A stretch of 64,000 nucleotides of DNA. Source: Shinella sp. CPCC 101442 (lineage in GTDB: Bacteria; Pseudomonadota; Alphaproteobacteria; Rhizobiales; Rhizobiaceae). The stretch spans positions 1 through 64,000 of the forward strand of contig NZ_JALIQS010000013.1 in assembly GCF_024704725.1 (NCBI RefSeq), given 5' to 3'. A model generated the notes under the pieces. The model saw only the letters and a program-made list of their open reading frames with translations. It was not told the origin of the DNA and did no database searches. The translations under genes were made by a program, and so were the position numbers. Positions 1-8,177 of this stretch are shown piece after piece (within the stretch, counting starts at the first letter, position 1; every line of letters begins with the position of its first letter).

Positions 1-130
1 CGGCCTGATCTCCACGGCGGAAGCGCCATTCGGCGGTGTGAAACTCTCCGGCCTCGGCCGCGAGGGCTCGCGCTATGGCATCGAGGAGTTCACCGAGATC
101 AAATATGTCTGCCTTGGTGGCATTGCCTGA
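1..130 (+). CDS. Succinate-semialdehyde dehydrogenase, C-terminal end only
   Basis: The first 130 bases read in one frame as the last 42 residues of an NAD(P)-dependent aldehyde dehydrogenase. The visible pieces are [19 protein letters not shown] and an [12 protein letters not shown] tail, which match the C-terminus of the GabD/succinate-semialdehyde dehydrogenase group, where the tail closes the substrate tunnel and forms the oligomer interface. The catalytic domain lies outside the window. The stop codon is 11 bases before the FAH-family gene, so the two are probably cotranscribed. The role fits the neighbours: HpaI-type aldolase releases succinate semialdehyde, which this enzyme would oxidise to succinate. 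The assignment rests on 42 residues, so another aldehyde dehydrogenase subfamily is possible. Confidence 0.65.
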   Translation, partial: GLISTAEAPFGGVKLSGLGREGSRYGIEEFTEIKYVCLGGIA

Positions 131-141
131 AGGAAGAGAAG

Positions 142-1014
142 ATGAGCCATCCCCGATTTGCCAGCTTCACCACGGGCAAGCGCCACGCCTATGGCCTGAT
201 CACCGAGACCGGCGTGATCGACCTTTCGGCCCGCTTCGGCACCCGTTACCCGACCCTTCGGGAGGTCGTCGAGGCCAATGCCTTCGATGAACTTCTCGAG
301 GCCGTCGAAGGCCACCAGCCGGATTTCCCGCTCTCCGAGATCACCTACGAAATCCCGATCCCGGCGCCGGAAAAGATCATCTGCGTCGGCGTGAATTTTC
401 CTGACCGCAACGAGGAATACAAGGACGGTCAGGTGGCACCCGCCAATCCGTCCCTCTTCATCCGCTTCCCGCGCTCCTTCACCGGCCACGACCGGCCGCT
501 GATCCGCCCGCCGGAAAGCCCGCAGCTCGATTACGAGGGCGAAGTCACCATCGTCATCGGCAAGGGCGGCCGGCGCATTGCCGAGGCGGATGCGCTCGAT
601 CACATCGCGGCACTCACCCTCTGCAACGAGGGCACGATCCGCGATTGGGTGCGGCATGCGAAATTCAACGTCACCCAGGGCAAGAATTTCGACGCCACCG
701 GCTCCATCGGCCCCTGGCTGGTGCCCTACCGGGACGAAAGCCAGCTTGCCGACATCAAGCTCGAAACCCGTGTCAACGGCGAGGTGCGCCAGCAGGATCG
801 CACCAGCCGGATGATCTTCTCCTTCCGCAAGATCATCAACTACATCTCCACCTTCACGACGCTGGTGCCGGGCGACGTCATCGTCTGCGGCACGCCGACG
901 GGTGCGGGCGCGCGCTTCGACCCGCCGATCTGGCTGAAGCCGGGCGACGTGGTAGAAGTGGAGGCCGAGGGCATCGGCCTTTTGCGCAACACCATCGCCG
1001 ACGAGGTTTTCTGA
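142..1014 (+). CDS. Fumarylacetoacetate hydrolase (FAH) family protein
   Basis: This 290-residue protein has the FAH fold of metal-dependent C-C hydrolases, decarboxylases and isomerases acting on 2-oxo acids. The acidic metal-ligand motif is visible as YEGEV (E132, E134) with the later acidic ligand in NEGTIRDW (around D168), and the substrate-loop lysine lies in GKNFDATGSIGP (around 181). An N-terminal domain of about 70 residues precedes the catalytic core, as in single-chain family members of this length. A purine-rich ribosome site (GGAAGAGAAG) precedes the ATG. The next gene, an HpaH-type hydratase, starts 2 bases after its stop. By context it could be the HpaG/HpcE-like decarboxylase-isomerase feeding the hydratase, but FAH-family sequence alone does not fix the substrate. 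Confidence 0.85.
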   Translation: MSHPRFASFTTGKRHAYGLITETGVIDLSARFGTRYPTLREVVEANAFDELLEAVEGHQPDFPLSEITYEIPIPAPEKIICVGVNFPDRNEEYKDGQVAPANPSLFIRFPRSFTGHDRPLIRPPESPQLDYEGEVTIVIGKGGRRIAEADALDHIAALTLCNEGTIRDWVRHAKFNVTQGKNFDATGSIGPWLVPYRDESQLADIKLETRVNGEVRQQDRTSRMIFSFRKIINYISTFTTLVPGDVIVCGTPTGAGARFDPPIWLKPGDVVEVEAEGIGLLRNTIADEVF

Positions 1015-1016
1015 CC

Positions 1017-1820
1017 ATGATGACGCAAGACGAGATCCGCGCCGCCGCGCAAAGCCTCGACGAGGCCGAGCGGACGCGCGTCCAGACGGGCCTGCTCTCG
1101 CTGAAACACCCCGGCATCACCATGGATGATGCCTATGCGATCCAGGGAGCCTGGGTGAAGAAGAAGATCGCCGATGGCCGCAAGGTCATCGGCTGGAAGA
1201 TCGGCCTCACCTCCAAGGCCATGCAATATGCTTTGAACATCGACATTCCCGATTCCGGCGTGCTGTTCGACGACATGGTCTTCGAGGACGGCGCCACCGT
1301 ACCGGCCGACCGCTTCATCCAGCCGCGCGTCGAGGCGGAAATCGCCTTCGTGATGAAGGCGCCGCTGAAAGGCCCCGGCATCACCGTCTTCGACGTGCTG
1401 AACGCCACCGACTACGTGACGCCGGCGCTCGAAATCCTCGACACGCGCATCCTGCGCGTCGACCCCGAGACGAAAAAGGCGCGCACCATCTGCGACACGA
1501 TCTCCGACAATGCCGCCAATGCCGGCATCGTCACGGGCGGCCGCGCGGTGCGTCCCGACCAGATCGACATGCGCTGGATGGGCGCCATCGTCAGCCGCAA
1601 TGCGGAGGTCGAGGAAACCGGCCTTGGCGCCGGCGTGCTCAACCAGCCCGCCCGCGGCGTCGCCTGGCTCGCCAACCGTCTCGCGCAGTACGGCGACGGC
1701 ATCGAGGCCGGGCAGATCGTGCTCGCCGGCTCGTTCATCCGCCCCGTCGAGGCCCGCCATGGCGACACCATATCAGGCGATTTCGGCCCCTATGGCACGG
1801 TCAGCCTGTTCTTCGCGTAG
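1017..1820 (+). CDS. hpaH: 2-oxo-hept-4-ene-1,7-dioate hydratase (HpaH-like)
   Basis: This 267-residue protein belongs to the hydratase/decarboxylase branch of the FAH superfamily (HpaH, MhpD, DmpE), which adds water to 2-oxo-enoic acids using a divalent metal. The signature [12 protein letters not shown] lies at residues 59-70, the metal-ligand stretch [10 protein letters not shown] at 102-111, and the conserved [10 protein letters not shown] at the C-terminus. Length matches HpaH. The ATG follows the previous stop by 2 bases; a second ATG is directly adjacent, so the first residue is uncertain by one. Its product, 4-hydroxy-2-oxoheptanedioate, would be the substrate of the aldolase encoded 10 bases downstream. 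The pairing with HpaI makes the homoprotocatechuate-type route more likely than the MhpD type. Confidence 0.88.
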   Translation: MMTQDEIRAAAQSLDEAERTRVQTGLLSLKHPGITMDDAYAIQGAWVKKKIADGRKVIGWKIGLTSKAMQYALNIDIPDSGVLFDDMVFEDGATVPADRFIQPRVEAEIAFVMKAPLKGPGITVFDVLNATDYVTPALEILDTRILRVDPETKKARTICDTISDNAANAGIVTGGRAVRPDQIDMRWMGAIVSRNAEVEETGLGAGVLNQPARGVAWLANRLAQYGDGIEAGQIVLAGSFIRPVEARHGDTISGDFGPYGTVSLFFA

Positions 1821-1830
1821 GAGGTTTTCG

Positions 1831-2637
1831 ATGCCCGCCCCGAAAAACCGTTTCAAGCAGGCGCTGAAAGAAGGTCGGTCGCAGATCGGCCTCTGGCAGG
1901 CGCTTGCCAATCCCTACACGGTGGAAATCTGCGCCGAGGCCGGCTACGACTGGCTGCTGCTCGACGCCGAACACGCGCCGAACGACGTGCCACTGCTCGT
2001 CTCGCAACTCCAGGCGATGAAGGGCTCCTCGAGCCATGCCATCATCCGCCCGCCGATCGGTGAAACCTGGATCGTCAAGCAGCTGCTCGATATCGGCGCG
2101 CAGACGCTGCTGATCCCGATGGTGGACAGCAAGGCGATGGCTGAGGCGATGGTGAAGGCCGTGCGCTACCCGCCGCACGGTGTGCGTGGCGTGGGCGCGG
2201 CGCTCGCCCGCGCCTCGGCCTTCAACCGCACGGTGGATTACCTCCAGACGGCCAATGACGAGGTCTGCCTGCTGCTGCAGGTCGAAAGCCGCGCCGGCCT
2301 CGAAGCGCTCGACGATATCGCCGGCACCGACGGTGTCGATGGCGTCTTCATCGGCCCGGCCGACCTCGCCGCCGACATGGGTTTCCTCGGAAAGCCCGGC
2401 GCACCCGAGGTGCAGGCCGAGGTGGAGAAGGCGCTGAAAAAGATCCAGTCGCATGGCAAGGCGGCCGGTATCCTGATCGGCGATCTTGGCCTCGCCAAAC
2501 GCTATCTCGAACTCGGCGCCACCTTCGTCGGCATCGGCAATGACGTGACGCTGCTCGCCAATGCCACGACGAAACTGCTGAAAGACTTCAAGGCCACCGA
2601 GCCGGCCGAGGCGCCATCAGGCGCAAAGGTCTACTGA
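1831..2637 (+). CDS. hpaI: 4-hydroxy-2-oxoheptanedioate aldolase (HpaI/HpcH-like)
   Basis: This 268-residue class II (metal-dependent) pyruvate aldolase should split 4-hydroxy-2-oxoheptanedioate into pyruvate and succinate semialdehyde. The residues known to matter in E. coli HpcH are all present at a constant offset of three: base His48 in DAEHAPND, Arg73 in IIRPPIG, and metal ligands Glu152 (QVESRAG) and Asp178 (GPADLAAD). The start ATG is 10 bases after the hpaH stop, with GGAGG in the gap. Reading the frame further upstream only overlaps hpaH in another frame. The gene closes the operon: a strong intrinsic terminator follows within 6 bases. A preference for 2-keto-3-deoxy sugar acids (GarL/RhmA relatives) cannot be excluded from sequence. 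Confidence 0.9.
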   Translation: MPAPKNRFKQALKEGRSQIGLWQALANPYTVEICAEAGYDWLLLDAEHAPNDVPLLVSQLQAMKGSSSHAIIRPPIGETWIVKQLLDIGAQTLLIPMVDSKAMAEAMVKAVRYPPHGVRGVGAALARASAFNRTVDYLQTANDEVCLLLQVESRAGLEALDDIAGTDGVDGVFIGPADLAADMGFLGKPGAPEVQAEVEKALKKIQSHGKAAGILIGDLGLAKRYLELGATFVGIGNDVTLLANATTKLLKDFKATEPAEAPSGAKVY

Positions 2638-2642
2638 GCCAG

Positions 2643-2668
2643 AGGCGGCCCCAGCGGGCCGCCTTTTT
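2643..2668 (+). terminator. Intrinsic terminator after hpaI
   Basis: A perfect 9-bp stem (AGGCGGCCC with GGGCCGCCT) closed by the tetraloop CAGC is followed by a T-rich tract (TTTTCTTT). This is a textbook factor-independent terminator for the + strand hpa-like operon. Confidence 0.9.
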
Positions 2669-2789
2669 CTTTGCAAGGGCCGCACTCCCGGCGGCGACCG
2701 GGTGCAGCCCTGGACAAAAGAATGTGCAGAACCGGACGCGACGACCTCGCACCATCACTGCATGATCGATCCGGAAAAGGGAGGAAACC

Positions 2790-3578
2790 ATGCGTTTTGA
2801 CAACAAGGTTGCCATCGTCACCGGCGGCGGCACGGGTATCGGCGCCGCCGTCGCGCGACGCATCGCCGCCGAGGGCGGCAAGGTGGCGCTGGTCGGGCGG
2901 CGGCTGGAGCCGCTGCAGGCCGTCGCCGAGGAGATCGGCGCGGCCGTCTTCGCCGCGGATGCGGCCGACACCGCCAGCATGAAGGCTGCCGTCACGGCGA
3001 CGGCCGAAAAATTCGGCGGCATCGACATCCTGATCGCCAATGCTGGCGGCCACGGCGTCGGCCCAACGGTCTCGATGAGCGACGAGACCTGGGAGCTCGC
3101 CGTCCGCCTCAACCTCAACACCGCCTTCGTTTCGGCGCGCGAGAGCCTGCCGCATCTCATCCGATCCAAGGGCAACATCGTCGTGCTCTCCTCCATCGCC
3201 GGCCTCTTCGCCGGGCCGGATGCCGTGGGCTACGTCACGATGAAACACGGCTGCATCGGGCTGGCGAAATCGCTCGCCCGCGACTATGGCCGCCTCGGCG
3301 TGCGCACCAACACGGTCTGCCCCGGCTGGGTGACGACGGCGATGGCCGACGAGCAGATGGAAATGCTGGTCGAGAAGCACAAGCTCGCCTCGATTGCCGA
3401 GGCCTATGCGCTCGTCACCAGGGACGTGCCGCTCGGCCGCCCGGCAAGCGCCGAAGACGTCGCCAATGCCGTCTGCTTCCTCGCCTCCGGCGAGGCCGCG
3501 ATGATCAGCGGCGCGATCCTGACGGTCGACGGCGGCGCCGGCACCGTCGATCTGCCGACCCTTGCTTTTGTGGAATAG
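2790..3578 (+). CDS. SDR family oxidoreductase (MoaE-like by context)
   Basis: This 262-residue classical short-chain dehydrogenase/reductase has the NAD(P) Rossmann motif GGGTGIG (12-18), NAGG (84-87), catalytic Ser134/135, Tyr148 and Lys152 (YVTMK), and the C-terminal SGAILTVDGG. It interconverts an alcohol or amine-derived carbonyl; the substrate cannot be read from sequence. A strong ribosome site (GGGAGGAAACC) precedes the ATG. The stop is 12 bases before the MoaF-like gene, with GAGGAAACC between, so the two form an operon. The SDR plus MoaF pairing matches moaE-moaF, genes induced by monoamines such as tyramine in Klebsiella. The name MoaE is suggested by this synteny, not by diagnostic residues. 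Confidence 0.85.
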   Translation: MRFDNKVAIVTGGGTGIGAAVARRIAAEGGKVALVGRRLEPLQAVAEEIGAAVFAADAADTASMKAAVTATAEKFGGIDILIANAGGHGVGPTVSMSDETWELAVRLNLNTAFVSARESLPHLIRSKGNIVVLSSIAGLFAGPDAVGYVTMKHGCIGLAKSLARDYGRLGVRTNTVCPGWVTTAMADEQMEMLVEKHKLASIAEAYALVTRDVPLGRPASAEDVANAVCFLASGEAAMISGAILTVDGGAGTVDLPTLAFVE

Positions 3579-3590
3579 GAGGAAACCGAC

Positions 3591-4373
3591 ATGGCTCAGC
3601 AAAACCCCAAGGACTGGAAGACCTACGACCAGTTCGCCTATGGCATCGACACCAACCGCCTGCCTTTGACCGAGGCATTGGCCGGCACGAAACACACCGT
3701 CCATTTCGATGACGGCCGCGAACTCTCGCTCGATTTCACCAAGGACAAGGTGACCTGGAAGGATGCATCCGGTTCGGGCACCGATTCGGTCGAGGTGGTC
3801 GAAGTTGCGCCCGACACCTATTTCGTCGAGATCGCCTTCACTGACAAGCCGCTCGAGGCCGAGACGGTCATCCTCAACCTCGCCTCCCGCCGCGCGCTGT
3901 CGATCCTTTCGGTCGTACGCTCCAAGGAGGAGACGGTGGGCGAACCGCAGGTCGGCCAGATTTTCCGGCCGGGCGTGATTGCCGGCGGGGAAGCGAGCGG
4001 CATGGTGCCGGAGGAAACGCGGGACCTGATCGGCCTGCGCGCCCATTTCACCTACAGCCCCAACCATGTCTACGAGCACACCTACCTGTCCTCCAAGCGT
4101 TATGCCTGGCAGTGCCTGGTCGGCGTGCAGCGCGGGCATGGCGACGTGGATCTCGCCACCACCTACAAATTCGCCGAGGCGCAATACATCTTCACCTTCC
4201 GCGAATTCAAGATCCCGGTCGCCTCGACCTTCTTCTACAACTTCACCGACATGCGCTCGACCGGCAAATTCCTCGGCATCAATGGCCAGGGCGCGATCCA
4301 GAACAGCAATGCCGGCGCCTTCATCCGCAAGGCCTCCGAGACCTTCTACCAGCCCGGCGAGGCACCCGTCTGA
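3591..4373 (+). CDS. MoaF family protein (monoamine regulon type)
   Basis: This 260-residue protein resembles the two-domain MoaF family, with a lipocalin-like N-terminal domain (about 15-120) and a MoaF C-terminal domain (about 140-255) containing HFTYSPNHVYEHTYLSS and STFFYNFTDMRSTGK. Despite its Pfam name, which refers to molybdenum cofactor biosynthesis, the founding Klebsiella protein is a product of the monoamine (tyramine-induced) regulon with no proven enzymatic activity. No signal peptide or membrane segment is visible, so it is probably cytoplasmic. The stop overlaps the next start by one base (TGATG), which implies translational coupling. A ligand-binding or hydratase-like role on a small aromatic compound is speculation. 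Confidence 0.75.
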   Translation: MAQQNPKDWKTYDQFAYGIDTNRLPLTEALAGTKHTVHFDDGRELSLDFTKDKVTWKDASGSGTDSVEVVEVAPDTYFVEIAFTDKPLEAETVILNLASRRALSILSVVRSKEETVGEPQVGQIFRPGVIAGGEASGMVPEETRDLIGLRAHFTYSPNHVYEHTYLSSKRYAWQCLVGVQRGHGDVDLATTYKFAEAQYIFTFREFKIPVASTFFYNFTDMRSTGKFLGINGQGAIQNSNAGAFIRKASETFYQPGEAPV

Positions 4374-4765
4374 TGCGCACCGCCTACGAAATCGTCAAAG
4401 CCCATTACGACGCCAACGGCCGCCGCGACATGGCCGGCATGCTCGCTGACATCGCCGAGGATTGCCGCTGGACGGAGATGGATGGCTTTCCCTGCGCCGG
4501 CACCTATGTCGGCCCCGACGCCATCGTGCAAAACGTTTTTGCGGCGCTCGGTGCGGCCTGGGACGACTACACCTTCACGCTGGAACGCCTTCTCGATGCC
4601 GGCAACGACGTGGTCGCCGTCGGCAGCTACACGGCCCGTTTCAAGGCGACCGGCAAGGCGATGAATGTGCGCGTCGTGCATGTCTGGGGCGTGGCGGACG
4701 ACAAGATCCGCCGCTTCGAGCAGTTCACCGACACGCTGCGCGTCGCCGAGGCGATGCAGGCCTGA
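4373..4765 (+). CDS. NTF2-fold (SnoaL-like) protein
   Basis: This 130-residue protein has the cone-shaped NTF2/SnoaL fold pattern: an N-terminal helix pair (IVKAHYDANGRRDMAGMLA), a WTEMDGFPCAGTYVGPDAI strand-loop, and a C-terminal RVVHVWGVADDKIRRFEQF sheet typical of SnoaL-like polyketide cyclases and limonene-epoxide hydrolase relatives. The start shares its A with the stop of the MoaF gene. Family members are isomerases, dehydratases or ligand carriers; no catalytic Asp-Arg-Asp arrangement can be assigned with confidence here. It ends the SDR-MoaF-NTF2 operon and converges on an AraC gene across a shared hairpin. Confidence 0.8.
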   Translation: MRTAYEIVKAHYDANGRRDMAGMLADIAEDCRWTEMDGFPCAGTYVGPDAIVQNVFAALGAAWDDYTFTLERLLDAGNDVVAVGSYTARFKATGKAMNVRVVHVWGVADDKIRRFEQFTDTLRVAEAMQA

Positions 4766-4775
4766 GGCACCGACT

Positions 4776-4801
4776 GAGGCGGCGGATCACTCCGCCGCCT
4801 C
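4776..4801. terminator. Bidirectional hairpin between convergent genes
   Basis: A perfect 11-bp inverted repeat (GAGGCGGCGGA with TCCGCCGCCTC) surrounds the loop TCAC, which contains the stop codon of the - strand AraC gene. There is no T-run on either side, so termination strength is uncertain, but the position between convergent operons fits a shared transcription end. Confidence 0.6.
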
Positions 4802-5725
4802 TCGCCACCGCGACGGCGTCCGATCGTAACGCTGGCGAAAGAGGCGCGAAAAATGCGCGCTGGAGGAAAAGCCGAATTCGAAGGCGACTTCGGCGATGGA
4901 ACCGGGGCGGACCGGACGGTTGCGCAAGGCCTCGGCCGCCGTCTGAAGACGCTGCTCCCAGATGAAATCAGCCGGTGTGAGGCCCTGCGCCTCGAAAGCC
5001 CGATAGACATAGCGCACGGAACAGCCCATGCGCCGCGCAATATCCGACGCGTCGAGATCGGTTCGCTGGATATTATCCGCCACATAGGCCTTGATACGGT
5101 CGAACAGCAAGGCCAGCGGCGGCGCATCGGCTTGATGGTCGGCCAGCAAGCAGTCGGTGATGATGGTGCGCGTCAGGTCCGCCATCGCCCGGCCGAGACT
5201 TTCGCGGCCGGCAGCATCGAGCCGGTCCATTTCCACCACGGCCCCCTGCATCATCGAGAGCAGGATGTTTTGCAGCCCGCCGGGCGCAAGCGATGCCGCC
5301 ATCGGCCGGCGCAGGCGTCCGAGCACGGCGCGCGGCAATGTCTCACGCGGCACCTGCAACATCAGCACCTCGACGGGCATGGGGTTTTCGAGCCGGTAGC
5401 TATAGGCGGGATCGTAGATCACCAGCGCCTGCGAATTGACGGTCAGATCGCAGCCGCCCTGGTGGAAAATCGAGCGACCGTGCGGCTGGATGATCAGCTT
5501 GATCATATCCGGCCGGTTGCCATCGGACAGCACGCGGCGGCCATCGACCAGATGCGCCTCCGCATTCAGCCGCGTCAGCCGGCACTGGCCGAGTTTTGCC
5601 GAAACGATGCGGCTCGCCCGCTCCCGTCCCTCGGAAAAATGCAACCGCACGGAGCCGAACAGCCGGCGGGCGACGAAGCGGACATCCATGCCGGTTGCGG
5701 CTTCGAGCGGCGAGAGCGTGCCCAT
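4787..5725 (-). CDS. AraC family transcriptional regulator (FeaR-type ligand domain)
   Basis: This 312-residue activator has an N-terminal AraC-binding-like domain (about 20-190) of the FeaR/NdvA group and two C-terminal helix-turn-helix motifs (about 210-310), including DASDIARRMGCSVRYVYRAF and IAEVAFEFGFSSSAHFSRLFRQ. FeaR-type regulators sense amines or their aldehyde products and activate aldehyde dehydrogenase and amine oxidase genes. The ATG lies 4 bases after the livF stop, so the regulator is the last gene of the second ABC-transporter operon. It probably feeds back on that operon. A second FeaR-type regulator sits at 13.5-14.6 kb. Confidence 0.88.
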   Translation of the reverse strand: MGTLSPLEAATGMDVRFVARRLFGSVRLHFSEGRERASRIVSAKLGQCRLTRLNAEAHLVDGRRVLSDGNRPDMIKLIIQPHGRSIFHQGGCDLTVNSQALVIYDPAYSYRLENPMPVEVLMLQVPRETLPRAVLGRLRRPMAASLAPGGLQNILLSMMQGAVVEMDRLDAAGRESLGRAMADLTRTIITDCLLADHQADAPPLALLFDRIKAYVADNIQRTDLDASDIARRMGCSVRYVYRAFEAQGLTPADFIWEQRLQTAAEALRNRPVRPGSIAEVAFEFGFSSSAHFSRLFRQRYDRTPSRWREAAE

Positions 5726-5728
5726 GGC

Positions 5729-6445
5729 TCACACCGCCAGATAGGCGCCGTGCAGGATATCCGGCTGCTGGCGCAGGGTTTGCGAGGAACCATCGAAGAC
5801 GATGCGACCGCGCTCCATCACCAGCGCATGGCTGGCAAGGCCCAGCGCCAGATTGGCAAATTGCTCGATCAGCAGCACGCCGATGCCGTCTTCGGCAGCA
5901 AGGGTGAGCGCCTCCGCCAGCCGCTTGACGATGGTAGGGGCAAGGCCGAGCGAGAGTTCATCGACGATCATGAAGCGCGGTTTTGCCAGAAAGGCCTGCG
6001 CCATCGCCACCATCTGCTTCTGGCCACCCGAGAGATCGCCGGCAAGCTGATGACGGCGGGTTTCGAGTTCAGGGAAGATAGCGAAGGCCCGCGCCAGCCC
6101 GTCGCGCCGCGCCAACGCGCTACGCTCCAGCACGGAGACCAGCAGATTGTCCTCGACACTCATCTGGCCGAGCACGCGGTGCCCTTCCGGCACCATGGCC
6201 ACGCCCCGGCGGCGCACCGCATCGGGCGAAAGCCCCGTCAGCTTGAGGTCACCGAGCGAGACGGTGCCCGACATCGTGGGAATGGCACCGGAGAGCGCCA
6301 TGACAGTACTGGATTTGCCGGCGCCATTGGCGCCGAGCAGGGTGCTGATCGTGCCGGCCTCAAGCGAAAAGGAGATGCCGTGCAGCACCCTTTTGCCGCC
6401 GCGTTCGACGACGAGATTGTCGACGGAAATGATGTCCGTGCTCAT
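5729..6445 (-). CDS. livF: Branched-chain-type ABC transporter ATP-binding protein LivF (system 2)
   Basis: This 238-residue ATPase couples ATP hydrolysis to import of a branched-chain amino acid, amide or related solute. Walker A GANGAGKSS starts near residue 38, the signature LSGGQKQ and Walker B FMIVDELSLGLAP follow, and the H-loop position carries LLIEQF, the glutamine-containing form usual in LivF. The ATG at 6445 shares one base with the livG stop (TGATG). A longer frame to 6553 exists but only runs back into livG. The signature LSLGLAP is typical of LivF, as opposed to LivG with its EPAAGL. Confidence 0.9.
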   Translation of the reverse strand: MSTDIISVDNLVVERGGKRVLHGISFSLEAGTISTLLGANGAGKSSTVMALSGAIPTMSGTVSLGDLKLTGLSPDAVRRRGVAMVPEGHRVLGQMSVEDNLLVSVLERSALARRDGLARAFAIFPELETRRHQLAGDLSGGQKQMVAMAQAFLAKPRFMIVDELSLGLAPTIVKRLAEALTLAAEDGIGVLLIEQFANLALGLASHALVMERGRIVFDGSSQTLRQQPDILHGAYLAV

Positions 6446-7149
6446 CACAGTTCCCCCAGATAGGCGCGGCGGACGGCGGGGTCGGCGAGGACCGTTTCCG
6501 TATTGCCGAGTGCCAGGCGCTTGCCGTAGTCGAGCACCAGCGTTTCCGCGCACATGGCGCGGATGAGCTCCACGTCGTGATCAATCACAACGACCTGCGC
6601 GCCAAAAGCATCGGGAATGGCGAGCACCAGGTCGCGCAGCCGCGCCCCCTCCTCGTCCGTCAGGCCGGCGGCCGGTTCATCAAGAAGGATGAGACGCGGC
6701 GTGCCGATCAGGCATTTGCCGAGTTCCACCAGCCGTCGCTCGAACAGGTTCAGCCGCGCCCCGAGCCGGTGGGCGACGCTGCCAAGACCGACGAACTCCA
6801 GCGCCCGGTCCGTCGTGCGGCTGCGTTCACCGACGGACGCCACATTGTCGGCGAGGGCGGCGAGATTGTCGCGGGTAGTCAGGTCTTCCACCACCTGTTC
6901 CGTCTGGAACGAGCGGCGCAAGCCCGCCCGCACCCTTTGCAGCGGTGACAGCGCCAGCAGCGACCGACCATCCAGCTTGATGGCGCCCTCGACGGGCCGC
7001 ACGAAGCCGGAGAGCACGTTGAGCAGCGTTGTCTTGCCGGCGCCGTTCGGGCCGATGAGCCCGGAGACGGGCGCGCTCAGCATGGCGGTCAGCTGGTCGA
7101 TCGGCTTGATGCCACCGAAACGGACCGACAGCGTTTCGATTTCGATCAT
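6445..7149 (-). CDS. livG: Branched-chain-type ABC transporter ATP-binding protein LivG (system 2)
   Basis: This 234-residue partner ATPase of LivF has Walker A GPNGAGKTT near residue 34, the Q-loop region RRSFQTEQV, and Walker B LILLDEPAAGL followed by the H-loop VVIDHDVELIRAMC, all LivG features. The linker preceding Walker B reads LFERRLVELGK, a departure from the usual LSGGQ-type signature; that may lower ATPase cooperativity, with the intact site supplied by LivF. The start overlaps the livM stop by 4 bases (ATGA). No extra regulatory domain is present. Confidence 0.88.
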   Translation of the reverse strand: MIEIETLSVRFGGIKPIDQLTAMLSAPVSGLIGPNGAGKTTLLNVLSGFVRPVEGAIKLDGRSLLALSPLQRVRAGLRRSFQTEQVVEDLTTRDNLAALADNVASVGERSRTTDRALEFVGLGSVAHRLGARLNLFERRLVELGKCLIGTPRLILLDEPAAGLTDEEGARLRDLVLAIPDAFGAQVVVIDHDVELIRAMCAETLVLDYGKRLALGNTETVLADPAVRRAYLGEL

Positions 7150-8177
7150 CGCTCGCCTCCCTTGGTGAAGCGTGCAAGAAGGTTGGCGATCTTGCCGGCG
7201 ATGCCGGTCGGGGCCGTTGCCAGCGCATGGAACAGCGCAACACCGAAAATGCCGATCGTCACGTAACCGTCGATGCCGAGATCGGTGAGCAATGCCGGCA
7301 ACGCGCGCAGCAGCAGGCCCGCGATGACGGCGCCGTACCAGTGGAACGCGCCGCCGACCGTCGCCAACGCGAAAAGGTTGAGGCTCTCGAAGGCCGAAAA
7401 GGCGCGGCCCTCGAGTTGGCCGACATTGCCGGCGAGAAGCCCGCCGGCGATGCCCGCGAGAAAACCCGAAAGCGCAAAGGCCCAAGCCTTGTAGGCGAGC
7501 ACATTGACGCCGGAGGCGATCGCCACCGTCTCGCCCTTGCGGATCAGCGCCCAGGCGCGGCCCGGCCGGGTGATCTTGTGGGCCTGCACCAGGATCAGCC
7601 CGAGCGTGGCGATGAACGCGCAATAGAGGAAATACGGGATCGCCTCGGTCGCTAGCGCCGGGCGGGCGAGCATGGACCGGCCCACTCCATCCGCACGGCC
7701 GAGGAAACCGGGGCCGCCATCGGGAAAACCCCAGGCGGAAATGACGATCTGGAAGGCGCCCGCCAGCATCAGCGTCACCAGCGCGAGATAGAGGCCGCGC
7801 AGCCGCAATGCCGGAACGCCGAAGAGCAGGCCGATCAGGGCGGCGACCACGCCGCCGGCCAACAGACTGACCTCGAAGGGTGGCTGGAAACCGTGGCCTA
7901 TGCGCAGCGTCACCCAGCCGCCGACGCCGACCAGCGCGAACTGGCAGAGCGAGACGAGGCCGAGCTGGCCATAGAGCACGGCGACACCGGCGACGGAGAG
8001 CGACAGCGCCATCGCCGAGGTGAGGGCCGAGAGCCAGAAGGCATTGGCGAGGAGGGCGATCGCGGTGGAGAACACCGCCATGGCGAACGCGATGGCAAAA
8101 AGCGGGCGCTGCTTGCGGACGACGGTCTCGGCCGCAAGCGGCACCGCGGCGGGGAGAAGGGTTCCTTGCGTGTTCAT
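7146..8177 (-). CDS. livM: Branched-chain-type ABC transporter permease LivM (system 2)
   Basis: This 343-residue inner-membrane permease has about ten hydrophobic segments starting at residues 27-48 and the LivM hallmark GVPALRLRGLYLALVTL near residue 125, where the EAA-like coupling loop region and conserved ALRLRG motif lie. The C-terminal half carries GFLAGIAGGLLAGNVG, the second conserved LivM/LivH element. The start overlaps the livH stop by 4 bases and its own stop overlaps livG by 4 bases, so livHMGF is translated as a coupled unit. Confidence 0.9.
   Translation of the reverse strand: MNTQGTLLPAAVPLAAETVVRKQRPLFAIAFAMAVFSTAIALLANAFWLSALTSAMALSLSVAGVAVLYGQLGLVSLCQFALVGVGGWVTLRIGHGFQPPFEVSLLAGGVVAALIGLLFGVPALRLRGLYLALVTLMLAGAFQIVISAWGFPDGGPGFLGRADGVGRSMLARPALATEAIPYFLYCAFIATLGLILVQAHKITRPGRAWALIRKGETVAIASGVNVLAYKAWAFALSGFLAGIAGGLLAGNVGQLEGRAFSAFESLNLFALATVGGAFHWYGAVIAGLLLRALPALLTDLGIDGYVTIGIFGVALFHALATAPTGIAGKIANLLARFTKGGER

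Noticed and set aside
3591-4373. Molybdenum cofactor biosynthesis gene
   Set aside because: The MoaF family name is misleading; no other molybdopterin genes are nearby, and context is monoamine catabolism.
4853-6463. Long + strand open frame antisense to the AraC and livF genes
   Set aside because: No family resemblance, composition of a GC-rich shadow frame, and both - strand genes show clear motifs.
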